DNA of 64,000 nucleotides from RBC074 sp044221525 (GCA_044221525.1 JBGAPB010000002.1:4050-68049), one strand, 5' to 3'. Positions 34,400 through 44,532 are shown, counted from the stretch's first letter. Numbers and translations are program-made. The notes: generated from the sequence alone by a model not told the origin.

Positions 34400-35737
34400 A
34401 TGATTACCCGACGCAAAAAAATTATCCGAGCGACGATCGCGATGGTCGCGTTTTTCGCTCTGTACGAGACGGTAAAGACTGTGCTCTTTCCGGCGATGGG
34501 CGTGGTCACTTCGCACATCATTTCGATCATCGTCGTCGGGGTCATTACAGTGGTCATCGCTTTCTATGTTTACCGCCAACAATCGCAACTGCTGGCGGAG
34601 CGTGAACAAAGCAATCAACGATTGCGTGAGACGTTGGGCAAGTCGGAACACGACGAAACCTTATTGCGTTCGATTCTGGCCTCGGTGGCCGAAGGGCTGG
34701 CAATCACCAATCGTAACTCCGAAGTTCTTTTGATCAACGATGCGGCTCGCAATTTGTTTGCGTTGGGGGCGAAACCCGTCAGTCGTCTGACGGACATCAG
34801 CCGCGATTCGCAAATTCACCGAACGCTTTCAAAAGTTCTTGCCACCGGCGACCGTATAGAAACCCGGTTAGAGGTTCGCGTTTCAGCCAACTCGCCTGAA
34901 AGACGAGTTCTGAATATGCATGCTGCGCCGCTGAGACTGGGCGACGGTCAGACCGATGGCGTCGTCAGCGCCTTTATTGACATCACAAAGCTGGAACGGT
35001 TGGAGCGGGTGCGACAGGAATTTTTGTCGAACGTTTCGCACGAATTGCGAACTCCGCTGGCCGCGATAACGGCTTACACCGAAACGCTCATTGATGGCGG
35101 GCTGGATGATTCAGACAACTCGCTTAGGTTTCTGAACACCATTCATCGCAATGCTGAACGAATGCGCGGACTGGTTAATGACGTTTCCGAATTATCAGCC
35201 ATCGAATCCGGCACGGTCGTTTTATCGCCGGAACGCCTGCCATTGCGACAATTCGTCAACGACGTTTTCACCGGCTTGGCTCCGCGAGCTTCCAAGCATG
35301 GCGTCAAACTGGATAACAAAGTGGCAGAGGGTTTTTACGTCACCGCCGACCGGCGGCGGTTGGAACAGATAATCATCAATCTGGTGGACAACGCCATCAA
35401 GTTTAACCATCCGGGTGGCAGCGTCACTGTTGCAGCCGATACCGGCGAAGATGGTCAATATCAATTCATCCGTGTCTGTGACACCGGCGCGGGCATTCCC
35501 GCCGAGCATTTGCCGCGTGTTTTCGAGCGGTTTTACAGAGTTGACCAGGCACGTTCACGCGAAGCGGGTGGAACGGGATTGGGCTTGGCCATCGTCAAAC
35601 ATTTGGCTCGAGCTCATGGCGGCGAAGCCTACGTCACCAGCGATATTGGGACAGGCAGCGAATTTTCAATTAAGCTGCCCGTCGCGGCACAAACCGAAAC
35701 CGCATCGCGTGCGATGGCCGCGGCAAACGCCGACTAA
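34400..35737 (+). CDS. phoR: PhoR-like sensor histidine kinase
   Basis: Membrane histidine kinase of 445 residues. Two N-terminal TM helices (ATIAMVAFFALYETVKTVLF and SHIISIIVVGVITVVIAFYVY) with almost no periplasmic loop, a short coiled coil, a PAS domain (LLRSILASVAEGLAITNRNSEVLL), then FLSNVSHELRTPLAAITAY with H214 and an ATPase domain with NLVDNAIKFNHPGG, DTGAGIPAEHLPRVFERFY and GGTGLGLAIVKHL. The lack of a periplasmic sensor is typical of PhoR, which reads phosphate through Pst and PhoU. ATG 34400 gives the natural start; the spacer to phoB is a heptad repeat. dut follows 20 bases later. Confidence 0.92.
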   Translation: MITRRKKIIRATIAMVAFFALYETVKTVLFPAMGVVTSHIISIIVVGVITVVIAFYVYRQQSQLLAEREQSNQRLRETLGKSEHDETLLRSILASVAEGLAITNRNSEVLLINDAARNLFALGAKPVSRLTDISRDSQIHRTLSKVLATGDRIETRLEVRVSANSPERRVLNMHAAPLRLGDGQTDGVVSAFIDITKLERLERVRQEFLSNVSHELRTPLAAITAYTETLIDGGLDDSDNSLRFLNTIHRNAERMRGLVNDVSELSAIESGTVVLSPERLPLRQFVNDVFTGLAPRASKHGVKLDNKVAEGFYVTADRRRLEQIIINLVDNAIKFNHPGGSVTVAADTGEDGQYQFIRVCDTGAGIPAEHLPRVFERFYRVDQARSREAGGTGLGLAIVKHLARAHGGEAYVTSDIGTGSEFSIKLPVAAQTETASRAMAAANAD

Positions 35738-35757
35738 CAAACTTTCAGGATCAATCA

Positions 35758-36195
35758 ATGACCCCCAACTTTCCGCCGATCAAAATCAAAAAACTACACG
35801 AAGACGCTCGCTTGCCTCAGCGCGGCAGCAATCTGGCGGCAGGGGCTGACCTTTGCTGTGTCGAAGCTTTTACATTGGAACCGGGCGAGCGAAAACTTGT
35901 CCCGACCGGATTGGCCGCTGAAATTCCGCCCGGCTTTTATGGCCGCGTCGCGCCGCGTTCAGGTCTGGCAGTCAAACACGGCATAGACGTTCTGGCCGGA
36001 GTCATTGACGCCGATTATCGCGGGGAACTGAAAGTGCCGCTGATCAATCTGGGGCAACAAACAGTCGGCTTCAATGCCGGGGAGCGTATAGCTCAGCTCA
36101 TCATCGAACAAGCCGCGATGTGTGATTACATCTGGGCTGAAGCGCTTGCCGACACGGAACGTGCCGAAGGCGGCTTTGGCTCAACCGGAAGCTGA
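35758..36195 (+). CDS. dut: deoxyuridine 5'-triphosphate nucleotidohydrolase
   Basis: Trimeric dUTPase (145 residues, normal length) that hydrolyses dUTP to dUMP and PPi, keeping uracil out of DNA and supplying dTMP synthesis. All five motifs are visible: AGADLCC (1), PRSGLAVKHGI (2), GVIDADYRGELKVPLIN (3, with the catalytic-water Asp and the uracil-contact Tyr), GERIAQLII (4) and ERAEGGFGSTG (5, Phe/Gly-rich C terminus). It follows phoR at 20 bases in the same direction and may share its transcript; the link with phosphate control is only positional. Confidence 0.95.
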   Translation: MTPNFPPIKIKKLHEDARLPQRGSNLAAGADLCCVEAFTLEPGERKLVPTGLAAEIPPGFYGRVAPRSGLAVKHGIDVLAGVIDADYRGELKVPLINLGQQTVGFNAGERIAQLIIEQAAMCDYIWAEALADTERAEGGFGSTGS

Positions 36196-36376
36196 GTTAC
36201 GCTAGCTGCCCGGATTGCGTATTTGCGTGCGGCGGCTTTCGATGACGACTTGATAATCCGCAATTGATTTCCTGCCAAGACGCAAGCTGGACAGCTCGCA
36301 CAACATTTGCCCGCCAACAAGTTTCAAGAGTACGATGCCCTCGCACCTAATTCACCACAGCAGAGGAGCTACAACC

Positions 36377-37930
36377 ATGAAAATTTCAATCCGTCTTTCT
36401 GCGCTGTCGCTTGCGTTCGCGGCGCTGCTTTCATTTTCGGCTTTTGCCCAGGACGCCAGTCAGGTTTTGCAGCTTTCGGTTGGCTATCGAACGATGAAAA
36501 ATCGGTTGCCGATGAGCGACGAAACTCGCAAACAGGTTGAAGACCTGGAAGCCAAAGCTCGTGTGGCCAACAACGACAAAAAGTACGGCGAAGCCATCAA
36601 GCACATGACTCACGGCCTGGCGTTGATGCGAAAACAGCCGTGGACTCCGGTTGTTGCTTTGACTACGGGAACAGAAGTCAAACTGGAAAGTTCTATCTTT
36701 GACCCGGGTGACACGGTGAAAGTGACCTTGAGCCAGATTTACACGCTGGACGAACCCATTGACGGCAAACTGAAAGGCGCGCTTTCCATCGCAATCACAA
36801 AAGACGGAAAACAGGAAACGCTGAAAGAGTTGAAGCAATTGACCGATGTTGAAGCCGATTTTGCCAAACCGCTTACCATTGAATCCGCAATTCCCGATCT
36901 GCCGGATGGCAATTACGAAATCGTCGTCAAGCTTTCGCCTAAGTCGGAAGAGTTGCTCTACAAATCAAACTCGATTCGCATCGCTCGCGGAGTCAATGTC
37001 GGAGCCGGCGCTTTGAAAATTCGGGCGGCTATGTTTCGCGCCGATCTGGAAAAACGCAAAAGCCCTCTGCTGACAGTCTTGCCCGCCGCCGAATACAAAG
37101 CCTCAATGATTGATCTGGTCAACGCCGGGCAAATGTCTGTCGTTCGCACTGATTTGAAAGCTGCAATTGCCGAAGCCAACACCATTCTGGATCAAATCAC
37201 CAAAGGCGAAAATCCGTTGACCACCAAACGCGGAGACATTCACTGGGCTTACCAATCTGCCGTGGATGGCAGCTTTCAACCCTATCGGTTCTTTGTTCCG
37301 TCGAATTACGACGCGACAAAAAAATGGCCGCTGGTCGTTGCTCTGCATGGAATGGGCGGAGACGAAAACAGCTTTTTTGCCAGCTCCACCTACAACAACG
37401 GCGAGATGAAACGCATTGCCGAAGCTCGCGGCTATTTGGTCGTCTGTCCCAAAGGCCGCGCGCCTGCTTCGATGTACATGGGTTCGGCGGAAACCGACGT
37501 GATTGACGTGCTGAAAGCGATGAAGCGCGATTATTCGATTGATGACGACCGCGTTTACCTGATGGGACATTCGATGGGCGGTTACGGCACTTGGTCGGTT
37601 GCGGTCAATCACCCAGACTTGTTCGCAGCCATTGGGCCAATTTCCGGCGGAGGTCAGCCCCTCGTGATGATGGGGTTGAAGAAGATCACGAACGTTCCCT
37701 GGGTAGTCATTCACGGCGATAAAGACCCGACCGTTTCTGTCGAAGAATCGCGCAAGATGGTCAAGGCCGGAAAAGACCTGGGCATTGAAATCAAATATGT
37801 CGAAGTCCCAGGCGGCAATCACTCAGACATCGCCGTTCCCGGGTTCAAAGACATCTTCGACTGGTTCGACGCCCACAAACGGCAACCCGCTGCAAAAGCT
37901 GCAGCCAAAGCCGCTGGCAGCCGACAGTAA
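36377..37930 (+). CDS. exported alpha/beta-hydrolase esterase (PHB depolymerase/feruloyl-esterase type)
   Basis: Exported hydrolase of 517 residues from ATG 36377 (MKISIRLSALSLAFAALLSFSAFAQ, a signal peptide; GAGGAG upstream). The N-terminal ~230 residues hold a helical part (RKQVEDLEAKARVANNDKK) and a beta-rich domain (SSIFDPGDTVKVTLSQIY, LPDGNYEIVVKLSPKSEE). The C-terminal catalytic domain shows the oxyanion HGMGGDENSFF, nucleophile GHSMGGYGTW, Asp in HGDKDPTVSVEES and His in GGNHSD. This is the pattern of secreted esterases such as prolyl-oligopeptidase-like phospholipases/carboxylesterases. Substrate unknown. A further exported peptidase gene begins 15 bases after, so the pair is probably co-expressed. 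Confidence 0.85.
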   Translation: MKISIRLSALSLAFAALLSFSAFAQDASQVLQLSVGYRTMKNRLPMSDETRKQVEDLEAKARVANNDKKYGEAIKHMTHGLALMRKQPWTPVVALTTGTEVKLESSIFDPGDTVKVTLSQIYTLDEPIDGKLKGALSIAITKDGKQETLKELKQLTDVEADFAKPLTIESAIPDLPDGNYEIVVKLSPKSEELLYKSNSIRIARGVNVGAGALKIRAAMFRADLEKRKSPLLTVLPAAEYKASMIDLVNAGQMSVVRTDLKAAIAEANTILDQITKGENPLTTKRGDIHWAYQSAVDGSFQPYRFFVPSNYDATKKWPLVVALHGMGGDENSFFASSTYNNGEMKRIAEARGYLVVCPKGRAPASMYMGSAETDVIDVLKAMKRDYSIDDDRVYLMGHSMGGYGTWSVAVNHPDLFAAIGPISGGGQPLVMMGLKKITNVPWVVIHGDKDPTVSVEESRKMVKAGKDLGIEIKYVEVPGGNHSDIAVPGFKDIFDWFDAHKRQPAAKAAAKAAGSRQ

Positions 37931-37945
37931 TTTATGGAGGGAGTT

Positions 37946-39612
37946 ATGAAGTCATTGTTGAAAACATTTTGTTTGCTTACTTTCACCGTTTGTTTTGGCT
38001 TCGTCGTGCTGGCGCAATCAAAACATCCCATCACGTTTGACGATCTGATTTCGATGAAGCGCGTGGCCGACGCGCAAATTTCGCCGGATGGCAAATTGGT
38101 GGCTTACGTCGTCAACGCGATTGATAAACAGGCCAATCGCGGTAAACGCAGCATCTGGGTCGTCGCGACCGCAGGAGGCGAAGCTCGGCAGTTGATTACC
38201 TCCAGCCGCAACGACGACACGCCGCGCTGGTCTGCCGACGGCAAATGGATCGCGTTTCTTTCCTCGCGCGACGGAGTTCCGCAAATTTATTTGGCGGCGG
38301 CTGACGGCTCAAATCAGCGCAAAGTCACCGATGTGCCGCTTGGAGTTGCTGACTTCACCTGGTCGCCCGACGGCAAGATGCTGGCCTTTTCCACCGAAGT
38401 TTACCCCGAATGCGCCGACCTGAAATGTACAGCCGACAAGGCCGCAGCCGCCGACGCCAGCAAAGTCAAAGCCGTAATCGCCGAGCGACTCTTATATCGT
38501 CACTGGAGCGAATTCAAACTCGGCAAACGCTCACATGTGTTTGTGACTTCTGTAGTTGGCGGTGAGCCAAAAGACCTGACGCCCGGAGATTTTGACTCGC
38601 CACCGTTCTCGCTTGGCGATCCGCTGGCTTACGACTTTTCGCCTGATGGCAAAGAGCTTTGCTTTGCGCGCAACACTGACAAGCAGGAAGCTCTGAGCAC
38701 GAACAACGACCTGTTTATCATTTCGATTGCAGGCGGTGAAGCCAAACGAATTACCGGCGCAAACACCGGTTACGACAGCACTCCGCGTTATTCGCCCGAC
38801 GGAAAATGGATCGCTTACCGTTCGCAGGAACGTGCTGGATACGAAGCTGACCGGTTCAAGCTTATGCTGTACAACCGCAAAAGCGGCGCAGTGAAAGAAC
38901 TGACCGTTGGTTTTGATCGCAACGTCAGCGAAATTGTTTGTCGCCAGACAGCCAAAACCTGCTGATCGGAGCCGAAGACGAAGGCCGCGAACCGATTGGT
39001 TCGATTTCGATTAACGGCGGCAGCATCAAACCATTGATCGCCAAAACCGCCAGCAACGGCATCTCGCTTTCCGGCGACGGCAAAACGCTGACGCTAACTC
39101 GCTCCAGCCTGACGATACCCTACAGAAGTTTTTGCCGCAAATTCTGATGGCAGCAACGCTCGACGCTGACGAAAACCAACGCCGCTTTGCTGACTCAGCT
39201 TGACCTGAACTCGGCTGAAAGTTTCTGGTACGAAGGCGCGACAACCTTCGGTAGAATCCGAAAACCCGCAAGCTGGGGCCGGTCAAAGAAGTCGACGGAT
39301 TTCAGCAAAACTCAAACTTCAAAAATTCACGGCTTCATCGTCAAACCTCCGCAATTCGACAAATCCGGCTATCCGATGGTTTTGCTGGTTCACGGCGGGC
39401 CGCAGGAGCCTGGTTGGACAATTGGGGCTATCGCTGGAACGCTCAGATGTGGGCGGCACGCGGTTACGTGACCATTACTTATTAATCCGCACGGTTCGAC
39501 GGGTTATGGCAAGGCGTTCACCGAACCGTCAGCGGCGATTGGGGCGGAGCCGTTTACGACGACCTGCTGCGCGGAGTGGATCACGTCGTCAAACAAGGTT
39601 ACGTTGACTCAT
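37946..39612 (+). pseudogene. S9 peptidase, 5' part plus error-rich contig-end copy
   Basis: Start ATG 37946 (MKSLLKTFCLLTFTVCFGFVVLAQ, a signal peptide) follows GGAGGGAG. The first ~199 codons (to 38542) are a unique, clean beta-propeller region of an exported prolyl-oligopeptidase-family peptidase (WSPDGKMLAFSTEVYPECADLK). From 38543 on the sequence is a second version of 39615-40686. It first breaks at about 38940, where one G is missing compared with the other copy, and gathers more indels between 39110 and 39540. Joined as 37946-38542 + 39615-41147 the gene has about 709 residues, the usual S9C length, and no frameshift. Confidence 0.8.
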
Positions 39613-39613
39613 N
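39613..39613. other. single-N contig join inside the S9 peptidase gene
   Basis: Left copy 38543-39609 and right copy 39615-40686 meet here. Net difference is five bases because of small indels in the left copy. Confidence 0.9.
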
Positions 39614-39614
39614 A

Positions 39615-41147
39615 GTGACTTCTGTAGTTGGCGGTGAGCCAAAAGACCTGACGCCCGGAGATTTTGACTCGCCACCGTTCTCGCTTGGCGATCCGCTGGC
39701 TTACGACTTTTCGCCTGATGGCAAAGAGCTTTGCTTTGCGCGCAACACTGACAAGCAGGAAGCTCTGAGCACTAACAACGACCTGTTCATCGTTTCGATT
39801 GCAGGCGGCGAAGCCAAACGAATCACTGGCGCGAACACCGGTTACGACAGCACTCCGCGTTATTCGCCCGACGGCAAATGGATCGCTTACCGTTCGCAGG
39901 AACGTGCTGGATATGAAGCCGACCGGTTCAGGCTGATGCTGTACAACCGACAAACCGGCGCGGTGAAAGAACTGACAGTCGGTTTTGATCGCAATGTAGG
40001 CGAATTTGTTTGGTCGCCAGACAGCCAAAACCTGTTGATCGGCGCTGAAGACGAAGGCCGCGAATTGATCGGTTCGATTTCTATTAACGGCGGCAGCGTC
40101 AAACCATTGATCGCCAAAACCGCCAGCGCAGGCATTTCGCTTTCCGGCGACGGCAAAACGCTGGCCTTCACTCGCTCCAGCCTGACGATGCCCGCCGAAG
40201 TTTTTGCCGCGAATTCTGATGGCAGCAACGCTCGGCAACTGACGAAAACCAACGCCGCTTTGCTGACTCAGCTTGACCTGAACTCGGCTGAAGATTTCTG
40301 GTACGAAGGCGCGACAGCTTCGATGCCGAATCCGAAAACCCGCAAGCTGGGGCCGGTCAAAGTCACGACGGATTTCGGCAAAACTCAAACTTCAAAAATT
40401 CACGGCTTCATCGTCAAACCTCCGCAATTCGACAAATCTAAAAAGTATCCGATGGTTTTGCTGGTTCACGGCGGGCCGCAGGGAGCCTGGTTGGACAATT
40501 GGGGCTATCGCTGGAACGCTCAGATGTGGGCGGCACGCGGTTACGTGACCGTACTTATTAATCCGCACGGTTCGACGGGTTATGGCCAGGCGTTCACCGA
40601 ACAAATCAGCGGCGATTGGGGCGGAGCCGTTTACGACGACCTGCTGCGCGGAGTGGATCACGTCGTCAATCAAGGTTACGTTGACCCGGCGCGCATCGGA
40701 GCCGCTGGCGGTTCTTACGGCGGATACATGGTGAACTGGATGATGGGGCACACAGACCGGTTCAAAGCCTTTGTTTCCCACGCGGGCATTTTTAACGCGA
40801 CCAGCATGTATGCCACCGAAGAGCTTTGGTTCCAGGAATGGGAATTCAAAGGCACGCCCTGGGAAAAGCCTGAGCTTTACACAAAGTGGTCGCCGAACCT
40901 TCACGCGGCGAAGTTCAAAACTCCTACGCTGGTTGTTCACGGCGAACTGGATTACCGCGTGCCAGTCGGCGAAGGCATTCAGTTATTTTCAACGCTGCAA
41001 CGCAAGGGCGTTCCGTCGAAATTGCTGTACTTCCCGGACGAAGGTCACTGGATTCTGAAACCGCAAAACAGCGAGCTTTGGTATAAGACCGTGCTGGACT
41101 GGTTCGATCAGTGGCTGAAACCGGGCGGGGCTACTGCCTCGCGTTAG
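39615..41147 (+). CDS. S9 family peptidase, C-terminal part with catalytic domain
   Basis: Clean continuation of the exported S9C-type (dipeptidyl-peptidase 5/acylaminoacyl peptidase-like) enzyme that cleaves short peptides. Propeller blades (YSPDGKWIAYRSQERAG, WSPDSQNLLIGAEDEG) lead to the alpha/beta-hydrolase domain: LLVHGGPQGAWLDNWGYRWN, nucleophile motif GAAGGSYGGYMVNWMMG, Asp in VHGELDYRVPV and His in FPDEGHWI. The stop TAG is at 41145-41147 and a strong terminator follows. The true gene start is 37946; no start codon belongs to this part alone. Periplasmic location follows from the signal peptide of the 5' part. Confidence 0.88.
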   Translation: MTSVVGGEPKDLTPGDFDSPPFSLGDPLAYDFSPDGKELCFARNTDKQEALSTNNDLFIVSIAGGEAKRITGANTGYDSTPRYSPDGKWIAYRSQERAGYEADRFRLMLYNRQTGAVKELTVGFDRNVGEFVWSPDSQNLLIGAEDEGRELIGSISINGGSVKPLIAKTASAGISLSGDGKTLAFTRSSLTMPAEVFAANSDGSNARQLTKTNAALLTQLDLNSAEDFWYEGATASMPNPKTRKLGPVKVTTDFGKTQTSKIHGFIVKPPQFDKSKKYPMVLLVHGGPQGAWLDNWGYRWNAQMWAARGYVTVLINPHGSTGYGQAFTEQISGDWGGAVYDDLLRGVDHVVNQGYVDPARIGAAGGSYGGYMVNWMMGHTDRFKAFVSHAGIFNATSMYATEELWFQEWEFKGTPWEKPELYTKWSPNLHAAKFKTPTLVVHGELDYRVPVGEGIQLFSTLQRKGVPSKLLYFPDEGHWILKPQNSELWYKTVLDWFDQWLKPGGATASR

Positions 41148-41168
41148 CCTAATTTTCAACGCTCAGGC

Positions 41169-41206
41169 AAAAGGCGCGGCAATCTACATTGATTGCCGCG
41201 CCTTTT
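41169..41206. terminator. intrinsic terminator after the S9 peptidase
   Basis: Perfect 16-bp stem (41169-41184, 41191-41206) with a 6-base loop and a TTTTGTGTTATTTT exit. Confidence 0.85.
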
Positions 41207-41283
41207 GTGTTATTTTGCCGCGCGCCACCCGCAAATTTTGCAGTCCCCAATTTTCAAATTTCATTTTCAGCCGGAGGAAACCT

Positions 41284-42483
41284 GTGAAAACTCTTGTTGC
41301 CAAATTTTTTGTTGTCTTGTTGCTGGCGTTGACCGTTTCGTTCGCATCGGCCCAGGACAGTTACGACACCGACCGTCAGCGAGCCTTACAGCTTGTTCAG
41401 GAAAACAATCTGATTGGGGCTTTGCCTTTGTTGGAAAAGCTGGCCGCTGTCAAACCGGAAGATACCGGGGTGCTGCAAAATTTAGCGCTGGCTTTGGCGG
41501 CCCAGGCGATTGCCGGGAAAAACCCCGACCAGATGAAAACGAATTTTCGCCGAGCGCGCGAACTGGCGGAAAAATGTCAAAAGCTGGGCGACAACAGCCA
41601 GCTTGTCCAAACGATCCTTGAGCGATTGCCGACAGAAGATCAGATGAATGTCCCGCCTAAAGCGAGTACTCCGGCAGATGAGGCATTGCAGGCAGGTGAG
41701 GCAGCTTTCAGCAGCGGGGATTTCAAACGTGCGCTGGCCGAATACGAAAAAGCGGAAAAGCTGGACCCGAAACTTTACGAGGCTCCGCTGTTTGCAGGTG
41801 ATGTGCATTTCAAGCTGAACGATATTGAAAAAGCCGGAGCCGCTTATTCACGCGCAATTATTATTGATCCCAACCGAGACACGGCTTATCGGTTTTGGGG
41901 CAACGCCTTGCTGCAATCCGGCAAGATGGAAGAGTCAAAACAGAAGCTGATTGAAGCCATTATTTGTGAACCGTATTCCCGCGCTCCGTGGCAGTACTTG
42001 AGCAACTGGTCAGAACGCAATAAAACTCAGCTTGGACACCCGCGAGTGGACGTTCCGACTTCTTCCGTTCAACGCAAAGACGACAAGAACATAAGCGTTA
42101 CGGCCATGCTTTCCGACAAGAAGGATGGAACTGAAGCCTGGACGATGTACAGTCTGGTTAAAGCAGCCTGGATGGGCGAGACCTTCAAAAAGGAATTTCC
42201 GAAAGAAAAAGAATACCGACACAGTCTGCGCGAAGAGAGCGAAGCGTTGAAAGCTGCAATTGAAAGCCTTCAGGTTCAATTGAAAGAAGGCGGGCTAAAA
42301 GAATCGGCTCTGGATGTTTCAATCGCCAATTTGCTCAAACTGCATCGGGCCGGGTTAATCGAACCATTCATTTTATTGGCTAAACCGGACGAAGGGATTG
42401 CGCGCGATTACACCGAATACCGTAAAAACAACCGCGACAAGTTGCGCCGCTATCTGGCCGAATTTGTCATTGCCAGCAAATGA
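41284..42483 (+). CDS. exported tetratricopeptide-repeat protein
   Basis: Protein of 399 residues. GTG 41284 is chosen because GGAGGA lies just upstream and it gives the signal peptide VKTLVAKFFVVLLLALTVSFASAQD; the frame is open to 41215 but those codons lie in the terminator exit. TPR helices: ALQLVQENNLIGALPLLEKLAAV, ALQAGEAAFSSGDFKRALAEYEKAEKLDP, ADV.F.LND..KAGAAYSRAIIIDP and FWGNALLQSGKMEESKQKLIEAI. The C-terminal ~130 residues are a different helical domain (WTMYSLVKAAWMGETFKKEF). Such proteins scaffold periplasmic complexes; partner unknown. It converges with the glycosyltransferase gene 30 bases on. Confidence 0.8.
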   Translation: MKTLVAKFFVVLLLALTVSFASAQDSYDTDRQRALQLVQENNLIGALPLLEKLAAVKPEDTGVLQNLALALAAQAIAGKNPDQMKTNFRRARELAEKCQKLGDNSQLVQTILERLPTEDQMNVPPKASTPADEALQAGEAAFSSGDFKRALAEYEKAEKLDPKLYEAPLFAGDVHFKLNDIEKAGAAYSRAIIIDPNRDTAYRFWGNALLQSGKMEESKQKLIEAIICEPYSRAPWQYLSNWSERNKTQLGHPRVDVPTSSVQRKDDKNISVTAMLSDKKDGTEAWTMYSLVKAAWMGETFKKEFPKEKEYRHSLREESEALKAAIESLQVQLKEGGLKESALDVSIANLLKLHRAGLIEPFILLAKPDEGIARDYTEYRKNNRDKLRRYLAEFVIASK

Positions 42484-42513
42484 AATCGTGGCCTGGATAT
42501 TTCACCGGATATT

Positions 42514-44094
42514 TCAATTGCTTCCCGACAACTCAGGCAGCAGTGGATTACGGTCTTTAGTTCCCGGTTGTCTGGCAGTTTCGGTCAGGCGATTTACCGT
42601 CCAGCACACGAACCCATCCGTTTCCGCCAAAACCTCTACATCCGGCTGATCATGCTCAATCGAAGAGCGGAAAACGGCTTTGTCCATAATCACTGCTGTT
42701 TTGGGATCAAGTTTTAGTATTGAAAGGGCCTCTTTGCTTTCTGTCAAAAGTTCGCAACGACGGTTGGCGTACCAAATCAATTGAAACAAGTGTGCGTCAC
42801 GGGGAGCGCGCTCCGTGTAAAGCAGGATTCGCTGGTCAGGCAATGTGGCGGCTTCGGCGATAGGCGCCAGTTTCCGCAACTCTTCAGGACGTTCGTGGTA
42901 TTTGGGAATGCTGGCCATCACAACCATGGTGACCGCCAGCAAGCCATAAAGGATTTTCAACTGCATTGATGGGAAGATGTTTTTTTGTCGCTGTTCAATC
43001 CAGTGACAGATTGGAAATGCCGAAAGAATGGCGAACGCAGGAAAAACGGGCAGAATGTATCGCAGCCATTTGTAATGTATCAGGCTGAAAGGAAAGATTA
43101 CGCACAACACCCAGATCAACAACAGAGCGGCAGATGAATCGCGCTCCGCCAGTAATCGCTTTGTTTGCAACCACACTCCGATCAGCATTAACGGCAACCA
43201 GGGCCAATAACTTTCCACCAGCATCAACGGATACTGAAACAACCCCGAGCGAAATTGAACCGAATCTTTCCCATTAGCCAGCGGCAAATTTTCAACTGTC
43301 CAGGAAAAGTGCCTGACCAAAAACTCGCTGCCGTGAATCAGGTATTGAGAAACAAACCAAACCATTGGCAATCCAACAGCAATCACCAGTCCAACAATGA
43401 AGGATTTCGATAACAGACGACGCCACTGACCCATGGCAACGAGATGAAGACCGACAATTCCGACTGGGATAAAGCCCAAAAAAGAGCGCGTCAAAATGGC
43501 GAAGCTGGCTGCCAGCCCGAATAACAGAAAGTACCTGCTCTGTTTCAGACCTTTCAGATAGGCAAAGATGGTAAGCAGGAAAAAAAACGTGAATGGCACA
43601 TCGGTCATTGCCCGCATCGAAAATCGAACGAAAACCTGCGTGCAAAGCAAAATAAGCATCGCCCAAACCGGCAGCCTGTATGACGGGCTAAGTTCACAAG
43701 CCAGGAAATAGACCAGCAAAATGCTTCCGAACCCCAACAGCGCAGCCGGGAACTTGGCCGCGAAATCAGTCACGCCCCAAACCGCCATTGAGATTGCTTC
43801 CAGCCAAACGAACATCGGCGGTTTGTCGAAATCCAATTGGCCATTCAGATAAACGCTCCACCATTGGCCGGTGGTCAGCATCTGTTTTCCTTCGTGGGCA
43901 TAAACGGCGTCGTCGTAACCGCCAAGATCACCAATATGCAGCTTTGAAAACAACACCAATAACGCCATCGCGGCAATCAGGCAGAAATGGAAGCGACGAT
44001 CCTGAATCAATCTGGAAAACTGAAGCTCTGCTGACTGAAGCCTAAAAGGGGAAAATTGCCTGTCACCAACCTGACGAAGGTGATGTAGGGACAT
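42514..44094 (-). CDS. GT39/ArnT-like glycosyltransferase (GT-C membrane protein)
   Basis: Polytopic inner-membrane glycosyltransferase of 526 residues. ATG 44094 (MSLHHLRQVGDRQ) has GGAGG at 8 bases; the frame extends to 44175. After TM1 (HFCLIAAMALLVLFSKLHI) the periplasmic loop carries GDLGGYDDAVYAHEGKQML, the acidic motif of PMT/ArnT enzymes, and FDKPPMFVWL, a family hallmark. About eleven further TM helices follow and the last ~120 residues form a soluble domain. These enzymes move a sugar from a polyprenyl phosphate to lipid A, protein or another lipid; the acceptor here is unknown. Divergent from the secreted propeller-like gene at 44533. Confidence 0.85.
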   Translation of the reverse strand: MSLHHLRQVGDRQFSPFRLQSAELQFSRLIQDRRFHFCLIAAMALLVLFSKLHIGDLGGYDDAVYAHEGKQMLTTGQWWSVYLNGQLDFDKPPMFVWLEAISMAVWGVTDFAAKFPAALLGFGSILLVYFLACELSPSYRLPVWAMLILLCTQVFVRFSMRAMTDVPFTFFFLLTIFAYLKGLKQSRYFLLFGLAASFAILTRSFLGFIPVGIVGLHLVAMGQWRRLLSKSFIVGLVIAVGLPMVWFVSQYLIHGSEFLVRHFSWTVENLPLANGKDSVQFRSGLFQYPLMLVESYWPWLPLMLIGVWLQTKRLLAERDSSAALLLIWVLCVIFPFSLIHYKWLRYILPVFPAFAILSAFPICHWIEQRQKNIFPSMQLKILYGLLAVTMVVMASIPKYHERPEELRKLAPIAEAATLPDQRILLYTERAPRDAHLFQLIWYANRRCELLTESKEALSILKLDPKTAVIMDKAVFRSSIEHDQPDVEVLAETDGFVCWTVNRLTETARQPGTKDRNPLLPELSGSN

Positions 44095-44532
44095 TGGGTA
44101 ACCTCCGAAAAAATGGCAGAGCGAAATTTTCGTAAACCAATTGCCTCGAGCCTTCGTCTGAATGGACGAACACACAAGGAGGCGGGAAAAGACGCTCGTT
44201 TACTTGAGTTCATTTTGAGCCAGTACGCATAGCTTTCCAGGGCATGGGCGTGCTGGCTCTTATCATTTATAAGCGAGCAAGGTGCGCGAAGCTACCTAAC
44301 TCGCAGGTAAAACAATTACTGCTTGTGTTTTAGTTTTTGTCTTGGTTTCGGTTGCGCCAAACAGTCAATGAAGACTTCCCGGCAACCAAACAATGCAGGT
44401 AATACAGCTATCTCCCTCTCACATTTCGAGCGGAGTCTGTCACGGAAGTTTTGGTTTGTAAATGAATCAGCAGTTTCTATAAAAATCATGCGCCACGTTT
44501 GCGCGTGAAAAGCATTCGGGAGAAGGAATCAA
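44095..44532. other. 438-bp divergent intergenic region
   Basis: Lies between the divergent GT39 and secreted-protein genes, so promoters for both should be here. A TATAAA occurs at 44478-44483 but without a good -35 at 16-18 bases. A small CTTAT/ATAAG hairpin is at about 44256-44272. Nothing more certain is seen. Confidence 0.4.
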
